Of a stretch of DNA of 64,000 nt, positions 56,305 to 64,000 are shown in pieces. Position 1 is the first letter of the stretch, and every line of letters begins with the position of its first letter. The stretch covers positions 372,001 to 436,000 of the forward strand of contig SNVD02010275.1 in assembly GCA_013180625.2 (NCBI GenBank). The letters run 5' to 3'. The notes beneath the pieces were generated by a model. The model did no database searches. It saw nothing but the letters and a program-made list of their open reading frames with translations, and was not told the DNA's origin. The translations under genes and the position numbers were made by a program. The stretch comes from Boswellia sacra (Eukaryota; Streptophyta; Magnoliopsida; Sapindales; Burseraceae).

Positions 56305-57544
56305 TGATAGGTGGCTAATTATATATCATTTTCATATCAATTCGTCCATGTTTCTTTGCTATATTCCTTGGTATTTTTATGTTTTTTGTGTGGTTTTGAT
56401 GTTTGTAGGAGTTTTGGAGCAACTTGCACAAAAATGGAGTAAAACCCCTCATTTTCACCTCTGCTAGTCAGTGATCCTGTCTCTTATACACATCTAGATG
56501 TGTATAAGAGACAGATACCGTTGGAAAGCTCTCGAAGTCTATTTTCTGGAGAAATTTACGGTTTATAAATCCATTCAGTGTACCAAAAGTTGTAATCAGA
56601 ACAGTGTGAGAAGTGTAGAAATATAATTCCACAAATCTCTGTAGCATGTATAATACGGGACACTGTAGCAGGTTACTGTAGCAGAGTATATAAACACATT
56701 TTAGGGTTTTATTTTGATAACTTGAGGAGGGGGAAATGACTTGGAGGCTGCAGCTCTGGAATTATCTCATCTTTTGGAGTTCTTGAAGGAGAAAGAAAGC
56801 TTGGAAAGAGGAAGAACTACAAATCTAAGGAGATTTGGAAATGATTTGCTAAGTTTCTTCCTTTCCCTTTCATTTTCTGGAATGTTTTTGTATTCTATTG
56901 TATTGACTACGTTTTTGAACATGTGTAACTGAATCTGAATTAGTTGAGGGTGATTTCAAAGCCCTTGATATGGTTTTTGTAAGTTGATTGTGTAAGGAAT
57001 TGTTATCCAATTCTCTAATTGAAGTTGCTTGTATTCTCCCATATCTAATGCTTATGATTGCTTGCTGATTGTATTTGAGTGGCCAACTGAATATAATCTG
57101 GTTGTGATTTATTGCTAGACTAGAAATCGTGATCCGTAATTGTCTTGAATTTCTAATCATTAGTAGCAAAATTGTGATCAGAGATTACAATTGGAGAATA
57201 TAACCTAAGTTAAATAATCCGAGCTTGTGTGTTTATTGCTTAGATCAAACTGTCTTTCTTTTCATAATTCATCCATTGAATTAAATTTAGAGAGCTTGTT
57301 CTAGGTTGTTTAATGGATAGAGATTAAATAAAGAGCCTGTTTTATTTAACAACACAGTAAGGAAAGATTGGGATAACAGAGCTTGTTGTTATCTACGGTT
57401 GATAATTTCAATGGTGTAATTGGATGACAATTCTATGATTTATTCGCAAATCCATATCTTGTGGTAGAGAATGATCCCTTAGCCAAATTGCTGTCATTGA
57501 TTAATTCTCACTTCAATTAAGTTTGCATTGTGTTATTCTTTATT
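56305..57544 (+). repeat. Athila-type 3' LTR, interrupted by CACTA
   Basis: It matches 48531-49785 except around 56470-56515, where about 55 bases of the left LTR (after CTGCTAGTCA, up to ATACCGTTGG) are replaced by GTGATC and an adapter. It ends at ATT just before CACTACAAG at 57545; the last roughly 155 bases of the LTR are missing here. A TATATAAA at 56687-56694 is the likely LTR TATA box. Confidence 0.88.
56477..56514. other. Nextera mate-pair junction adapter (assembly artefact)
   Basis: CTGTCTCTTATACACATCT followed immediately by its exact reverse complement. This 19-bp word is the Tn5 mosaic-end adapter, and the two joined back to back are the circularisation junction of Nextera mate-pair libraries. 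It is synthetic, not genomic. Confidence 0.95.
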
Positions 57545-58430
57545 CACTACAAGAAAAAATGTCATATTTGGCGGTCTTTGACCGTCAAATATGACCATAT
57601 TTGGCGGTGCTGCGGTCATAAAAGCGACACCAATGGCACCGCCAAATATGGTATATTTGACAATATTTGGCGGTCGGTCAAAACGCCAAATATAGTATAA
57701 ATCATATTTGTCACATAAAAGCGCCAAATATAACTCAAAATATACTGTACAAAAAATCATATATTTGTCACTTTTTTGACAAATTTAGTCGGTTCTAACG
57801 GTTAAAATTTTTGAATTATACCATATTTATCGCTTTTTGCCCGCTAAATATGGCTTGCTAATCATATTTGACGCTTTTTGACCGATAAATATGATTCAAT
57901 TTTGAATTGAACCATATTTATCGCTTTTTGTCCGATAAATATAGCTTGCTAACGGTCAAATTTTTTAAATTTCATCATATTTGACGCTTTTCGACCGATA
58001 AGTATGATTCCATTTTAAATTGTATCATATTTATCGCTTTTTGCCTGATAAATATGGCTTGCTAACGGTCAAATTTTTTAAAATTCATCATATTAGACGC
58101 TTTTTGACCGATAAATATGATTCCAGTTTGAATTGTACCATATTTATCGCTTTTGCCCGATAAATATAGCTTGCTAAAGGTCAAATTTTTTTTAATTTCA
58201 TCATATTTGGTGCTTGTTGACCGATTAATATGATTCCATTTTGAATTGTACCATATTTATCGCTTTTTGTCTGATAAATATGGCTTGCTAACGGTTAATT
58301 TTTGTTAAATTTCATCATATTTGACGCTTGTTGACCGATAAATATGATCCCATTTTGTATTGTACCATATTTATCACTTTTTGCCCGATAAATATGGCTT
58401 GCTAACGACAAATATGGTTTTTGCTGGTTA
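57545..58430 (+). mobile_element. CACTA element left end with subterminal repeat array
   Basis: Begins CACTACAAGAAAAA inside the Athila-type 3' LTR. Palindromic TTTGGCGG-CCGCCAAA words come first (57560-57720), then from about 57820 a tandem array with a unit of about 122 bases containing CCATATTTATCGCTTTTTG, CCGATAAATAT and GGCTTGCTAACGGTCAAATT, about five copies. It belongs to the same family as the end at 36992. The expected right end (CTTGTAGTG followed by ATT) is not seen before 64000. Confidence 0.8.
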
Positions 58431-61400
58431 AGAAACATAATAGTACTAATTTTTTTTGCTTAAGAAATATGGTTTTTACTAATTTTTGTTACGAAGTCAA
58501 CCTACTACTTAACAGTCCAATAAGTACAAAATTAAACTTAAACTTTACAAAATCAACACACTTAACTTGTTTATAACAAATTCAATTTAACTTGTTAATA
58601 ACAAATTCAATTTACAAATTACTTAAGTAGATTAGCTTAGAAAATTAATCATATACATGCAATGGTCAACAGTACATCATGAACAAATTGTTTTTGATTT
58701 AAATTACATCAATACATAGGAAATGCAATATGCTTAAATTAAAATCAAGCTAACCAGCCAATGTCTGTGGTACATCACATCACAAATTGCCAGAATCAAG
58801 AAAAAATGACTAATATCAATTAAAACCCACTTACTAAACGTTGGTTAATATAGAAACTAAAAGCTAAAGATCTATTGGGCAGTTGAAGAAATTCAACTAC
58901 AAAAATACAAACTTGTTTTTCTCCATTTTGTTCATAATTCTAAAAAGAAATTAAATAATCATTTGCAACCACAAGATAGTAATAATATTGAGAGAAATTA
59001 CATTATCCAGAAAAGGTGAAATCATACAAAACTAGCACATTTTACACATGAAAATTTAATTTCAAAGCCAACATCTTTCTTCCTCCATGCACTTTATTTC
59101 TTGCATGCCCACAAAGGAATCAATGCCAAGACGTAAGGGGCAAAATTTTACCTGAGTGCACCAAGTTCAATTTCACACTTCCAAGTTAAATGTACAAATG
59201 AGGTTTTAAGAGAGAAATTGGCATACAAAAGAGGACACCTCAGAGAATTAAACCCAAGGAAGTTCTGGTCGGTATACCATGGAGGTTGTGCATGTGTGTT
59301 TAAAAAGAGAGAGGAGTCAGTGAGAGGAAGAGATATAGAGGGAGAACAAATATGACTTTCCTTATGAATGCTCTGTTTTCTCTAGCATAACTACAAGAAA
59401 GGTTGAAAAAACTCTAGATATAAAACCTAAGATCTGTAGGGTAATTATCCTATAGAAAAATTAGCATGTTGAGAATGCTTGAGATGAGAAAACTTATCTT
59501 CAACCATGTATGACAGTATGACGCGTATAATTGAGAGTGTTAAGCTGTTTCACCAATAAATTTGAGATTGGTAATCATGTTACAATTGTTTCACTATTCT
59601 GGTTCTTCAATACAAATAAAAAATCATCAGCATTCATTTCAGGTGTGGCTTGCTGGGCAGTATGACAGGCATGAACCACTAACAACACAAGATGCAACAG
59701 AAATAAAGCATATTTCCTACAAAATTAATGCATACACAATGTCATCCAACACACAATTAATAGAAATATATGCACCAATCAGTGCAAGAATAACATAACT
59801 TAGAGGAAGCACCAAAAAAAAAAAAAAAACCGTGGCTTAAAGCAATATATTTGGCCCTCTAACGATCAGCCACACAACCATAGAAATTGAAAACAGGAGA
59901 AGCTAAGCCAGCAGTTTGTACCTAAGATTTCATGATACTAAGACCAGGAGGAGTCATGCAGGAACCCTCATAGTAACAGCTTGAAGTATTAAATGTAGGA
60001 AAAAGGATTCTGTAGCCAACAAACCTATTTTTGACATGACGCCTTCCTTAAGTCGAGAATTCATAACCCGACCACACATGAATACCCACATGCACATCTC
60101 ACATTCATATTGGTGTATGTATAGGTTCAAAAACTGTCTAGATAGATTAATCCACTAAACAATAGTAATGCTAGTTGCAAATAATTATTTCATTCACCTT
60201 TATTGTTGAAATAATTATCCTAATAAAATTCATCTTTTTATTTTTGTCTCATCAAATTAAACTGCAGATATTAAATATAAATAATCATCTTAGGTTGATA
60301 AATCTGTTCTATAGTCATGGCATGTGAAATAATGAATTTTAATGCAGAATAACTGATTTACAAAAGAAAAAGAAGAAGACAATAGAAGCATGCATCGATC
60401 TCAAATCAAACAAAAAAGACTATTAGAAATTAGGACTACATTGCAACTTAAAATCTTGAGTTCTTAACAAGTTTCTAGAAAATGACAATGAGGTGAAACA
60501 TAAGGATCTAAAGTTGCACCATTTACAAATACTTAGACAGAGAGCAGTTTAACTTTCATCACATCACTGAAATCTACCAGTATCAAAAGTTCTTTTAGAA
60601 ACTTAGCTGAAGTGCAACAATGTTCTCATGCAACTCAAACCTATGCCTCTTCCCTTCAAGCCATTTCATCTTTAATTTTAGATCTTTAAAACATGTCTAG
60701 GAATGATTAGAATACACATTTTAAACTATCTCGACATTAACCAAAGAAAGAATCCTCATGTAACACGAAATTTCCCAGAAGTTTATGCCGTTCATGATAA
60801 AGAAGGATGACTCAAAACAAGGATCAATAACATAATTCAAAAGGTTTATCAAATCAGTTCCATCTACTTGAAACTTTACAACACATTCAAACGTTAAACT
60901 TGATATTGAGAACGAAATAAAAAATTCCCAGAAAACTGATGAAGAGCAATGCATGTGGAAAGCAAGGTTGTACCTTCATTAATACAAATCCAATATCTCT
61001 TCCCATGAATCCATCTAGTGAGGTACAGCAATCCTTCATGGCCATCAATGTATTAATTGGCAAAATTGGAAAAAAAAAATGTATAGTACAAAAAACAGAA
61101 ACGAATACAGAGAACAGAACAAACTCAAATCCCAAACAAACAAAAAAAATGACAATGAACACAAGTCAAAACAGATTAGAAAGCCAAGAACTACCTAAAT
61201 TAAATTGCTTCACAATATGCATAGTCAAATCCAACTCTGTTGAATTCTTTTCAGGACTGTAATAGGCTAGTAGCAAACCTTTTGACAGTTTTGTTCTCAT
61301 GATAAATGGCAGTTTTGAGAAACCATTTCCCACCAGCAATCACAAACAAAATTTGCATTGTTTTGTCCATTTTGTATCAAATTGATCAACATAGAGCTCA

Positions 61401-61522
61401 ATTTCTGATGAGGAGACTCAACCTCATCAGAAAACACAACCTCTAAGTTAAACTAGAGAGATGTTCAGGGATTGGTGGATGAGATTTAGTTGTCCCAATG
61501 TGGAAGAGAGCAACTACCTGAA
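58430..61522. other. Interior of the CACTA element, no gene recognised
   Basis: Long AT-rich stretch. A few minus-strand pieces are exon-like, for instance about 61050-60965 (T-S-L-D-G-F-M-G-R-D-I-G-F-V-L-M-K) ending before a GT, and about 60900-60730. I recognise none; they could be captured exons or chance. I see no tnp2 domain here. Confidence 0.35.
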
Positions 61523-63180
61523 AGAAAAGTCATATCCATAACCAAGCATCATCATTAACAATGAAACAATTTTCTACATGATCATTAACATCAATATCAA
61601 GTGTATAAATATTACCACATCTATTACCAACAAATAATGTCTTATTGTTACTAACATCCTTAATTATACATCTATTAGGCTCAAAAGTAACAAAATATCC
61701 TTATCACACAATTGACTAATGCTAATCAAATCATGTTTTAAACCATGAACAAGCAAAACATCTTTAATAATAGGTGAAGAAGGGTTACCAATATCACCAG
61801 GTCCGATTACCCTTCCTTTGGCGTTATCACCGAAGGTCACATATCCTCCTTTCTTCATGATTAATCTTGAGAACTTGGAGGCATCTCCGGTCATATGCCT
61901 TGAGCATCTACTATCTAAGTACCACTTGTGTTTTCCACTTTGTCTCTACAATCAACATTCAAGGAGTAACTTTTTGGTACCCAAAAGTTCTTGGGTCCTT
62001 GAGGGTTAGTTATGGTACTTTTTGGAACCCATATTTGTTTCAAATTAGGATTTCTCTTAATATAGCAAGAATGCACTTTGTGTCCTTTTCTTCCACAAGA
62101 AGTACATGAATGATTAGGATTATTCCTAGAAGATGCATGAGCAAAATAATTTTTAAAATACTTTTGATTTTTATGAGTTTTATATCCTAAACCTCTTTTA
62201 TCAAAAACACACCTTTGGTTTTGTAACATAGAATTCAAAATTTTTTGTGCTTTTTGTAAAACTATCAACAATATTTCTTAAGTCATTATTTTCCTTTTTC
62301 AAACTAGCATTTTGTTTCTCCAATTTATCAAAATCCTTTTGTTTTAAAATGTCATTTTCAGTTTTTAATAAATGTATTTGACTTTCCAAACCTTCAAAAT
62401 CTTTTTGCTTTAAATTTTCATTTTTATTTTCTAAAGCTTCATTTATTTCTACCACCTCTTCTAATTGAGATAACATGATTTTTGACTTCTTTTGAAAGCA
62501 TTAATTTTTGAATTTTGCTTATCAACTTGCACATGTAAATTTTGGAATGCTTCAAGTAATTCATCATATGAAAGTTTAGGATCATAGTTTAGAATACTTA
62601 CCTCTTTTCTCTTAAAGCCCTGAAGCACATGTTTGCCACATCGCAATCTTCTTCTTCATTCTCCTTCAAGATGATTTCATGAGTAATGAGTGAACCCATA
62701 AGTTCTTCTAATGGTAGTTTGGTGAGGTCCTTTGCTTCTTGAATTGCCGTCACCTTTGGCTCCCAAGATTTTGGTAGACACTAAGAATCTTTCTCACCAT
62801 TTCAACATTAGAATAAGATTTACCAAGAGATTTCAAACTATTAATAATATCCGTAAATCTAGTAAACTTTTCAGAAATTGATTCATCCGATTTCATCTTA
62901 AAAAGCTCATAACTATGAACTAGCATACTAATGTTGGATTCTTTATCTTGACTAGTTCCTTCATGAGTTACTTCAAGTGTGTGCCATATTTCTTGTGCCG
63001 TAGAACAAGTAGATATTCTATTAAACTCATTTCTATCTAGAGCACAATACAACACCTTCATAGCTTTAGCATTCAAACTCAATTTCTTTTTAAAATCATC
63101 TTTCCACTAAACTCTTTAGGTTCTTTAAGGCATGATTCCCCATTTTCAATTTTGGGTAGGAACGAAAAAGGTCCTTCCAA
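61523..63180 (-). pseudogene. Copia gag and protease start, broken
   Basis: UBN2-type gag (63082-62750, with N-A-K-A-M-K-V-L-Y-C and F-T-D-I-I-N-S-L) is followed by a coiled-coil region (62646-62201, rich in K-Q-K-D-F and L-K-x-E-N), a zinc knuckle C-T-S-C-G-R-K-G-H-K-V-H-S-C (about 62120) and the protease start W-Y-L-D-S-R-C-S (about 61905). The usual catalytic D-S-G reads D-S-R. Frame changes occur near 62750, 62470 and 62210, and a stop separates the parts near 61670. The first roughly 80 residues of gag are partly lost. Confidence 0.8.
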
Positions 63181-63370
63181 AACATAGACCACAAATCATA
63201 AATCAAAAGATTTCAAGAAATACTCATTCTAGTTTTTTCCAATAAGAGTAATCACTTCCATTATTAAAAAAAAATGAGGTCTAGAATAGAAAGTCTCTCA
63301 ACATATTAAGTTGAATTAAAAGTTGCCATAAGCTCAAAAATCGATTAAGATTTAAAAAATTGGAGCAACC

Positions 63371-63384
63371 TTCTCTGATACCCT
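63371..63384 (-). other. Copia 2 primer-binding site
   Basis: The minus strand reads AGGGTATCAGAGAA right after the LTR end, close to the initiator methionine tRNA type site. Confidence 0.7.
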
Positions 63385-64000
63385 TGTTGACCCAAGTATG
63401 GCAACCCAAGAGGGGGGGTGAATTGGGTTTTTACTTATCAAAACGGATTTGTAAAACTTTTCTTGAAAGATCAAAATTATTCAAATCTTTCTTTAAGAAC
63501 AAAGGTGAAGAAGATGAAAATAGAATGCAATCAAGAGAATAGCAATAAAGAACAATCACAAGTGCTAGTTAATGTAAAGAGATAGGGATAGAGAGAGTGC
63601 AAACTCAATTTACGTGGTTCGGCAAACCTTGCCTACGTCCACGGGCTTCTAGCTCCACGAGCTAAGCTTTCCACTAAGTTGTAGAAATCTTTACAACTTA
63701 CTTGATGAGCAACCTCACCAAGACTTTTTCTTCCAACTCTTGATAACACCACACCAAGAGTTCTTCTTGATGAACAAACCTCACCAGGCAACTTCCTTCA
63801 ACTCTTGATAACACCACACCAAGAGTTCTTCTTGATGAACAACCTCACCAAGGCAACTTCCTTCAACTCTTGAGAACACACAACAAGAGTTCTCTCAAGG
63901 ATAACTATTATCCTTTACAATAATATCTCACTCTCACCACAATACAAGAACAAAGATAATTTTTACAACAAAGTATAACTCTCTTCAAAGAGTAGATAAA
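63385..64000 (-). repeat. Copia 2 5' LTR, runs past the window end
   Basis: On the plus strand it begins TGTTGACCCAAGTATGG. Within it, about 63700-63895 holds three copies of a 65-bp tandem repeat (CAACTCTTGATAACACC at 63734, 63799 and 63864). Confidence 0.8.

Larger units (their letters stand above)
48531..57544 (+). mobile_element. Athila-type (Gypsy) LTR element lacking polymerase, carrying a LOG gene
   Basis: The left LTR (48531-49940) and the interrupted right LTR (56305-57544) begin TGATAGGTG-CTAATTATAT. A tRNA-Asp type primer-binding site follows the left LTR and a polypurine tract precedes the right one. The internal part holds gag remnants, retropepsin-type protease, an abrupt jump to the post-integrase spacer of Athila elements (near 52080, TTGGGAGGCAACCCAATG), an unrecognised broken frame, tandem repeats and the intact LOG gene in sense. 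RT, RNase H and integrase are wholly absent, so it could move only with help from a relative. A CACTA element interrupts its 3' LTR; the LTR remnant after that element lies outside the window. Confidence 0.9.
61523..64000 (-). mobile_element. Copia LTR retrotransposon 2, 5' part, truncated
   Basis: The 5' LTR lies at the right (63385 onward, running off the window), followed on the minus strand by a primer-binding site and gag. The internal sequence stops abruptly at about 61523 after D-A-W-L-W, in the gag-pre-integrase region, so integrase, RT and the 3' LTR are absent. The left neighbour is CACTA-type sequence, which suggests truncation or a nested rearrangement. Confidence 0.85.

Noticed and set aside
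56477..56514. Perfect palindrome as a regulatory hairpin or Tn5 insertion
   Set aside because: The sequence is identical to the Nextera mate-pair junction adapter; no transposon body is attached.
1..64000. tRNA, rRNA or other structural RNA genes
   Set aside because: I looked for tRNA-like A and B boxes and conserved rRNA words and found none convincing; a covariance-model scan would be needed to exclude them.

Overview
This is a stretch of plant nuclear genome, almost certainly from a eudicot. It is AT-rich, has microsatellites and introns with GT/AG ends, and carries plant-specific families (a DUF295 F-box protein, an SGPS-type signalling peptide, LOG, CACTA, PIF/Harbinger, Copia and Athila-type elements). 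I cannot place it to species. Only three coding regions look intact: an F-box/DUF295 gene (3962-5158, minus), a secreted multi-repeat SGPS peptide precursor (45417-46034, plus) and an intronless LOG-type cytokinin-activating enzyme gene (53692-54342, plus). The rest is mobile DNA, captured gene pieces and decayed duplicates.

Layout. 1-5.9 kb: non-coding DNA with a PIF-type MITE, then the F-box gene (copy A). 5.9-17.0 kb: an 11.15 kb CACTA element with perfect 15-bp ends and an AAT target duplication. It carries both transposition genes (tnp2 and a TNPA-like gene, each lightly damaged) and a cargo of three unrelated host gene pieces: BAHD acyltransferase, a processed ribosomal protein S13 copy and CCDC12-like. 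17.3-18.7 kb: a fold-back element. 19.4-24.2 kb: a Copia element with both LTRs, GCTAG target duplications and little gag. 26-28.9 kb: F-box copy B (broken) next to a broken SGPS peptide copy, followed by a PIF MITE and a hAT element (30.0-31.2 kb). 31.8-40.7 kb: an 8.9 kb PIF/Harbinger element with a degenerate transposase and Myb-like gene. Within it lie a CACTA end and two exons of glucosidase II beta. 41-48 kb: a further duplicate in which F-box copy C has lost its middle, followed by the intact SGPS peptide gene; the gene lies between two inverted ~0.6 kb arms. 48.5-57.5 kb: an Athila-type LTR element lacking polymerase but carrying the LOG gene in sense between its primer-binding site and polypurine tract. 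A CACTA element has landed in its 3' LTR. 61.5-64 kb: the 5' part of a second Copia element on the minus strand.

The F-box and peptide loci appear to be old segmental duplicates of one another. Because of that, several transposon insertions can be checked against an empty copy inside the same window. The points most worth a second look are the LOG gene inside a retrotransposon, the seven-unit SGPS peptide precursor, the gene-capturing CACTA element, and a perfect 38-bp Nextera mate-pair junction adapter at 56477-56514, which is an assembly artefact and makes the local sequence unreliable.
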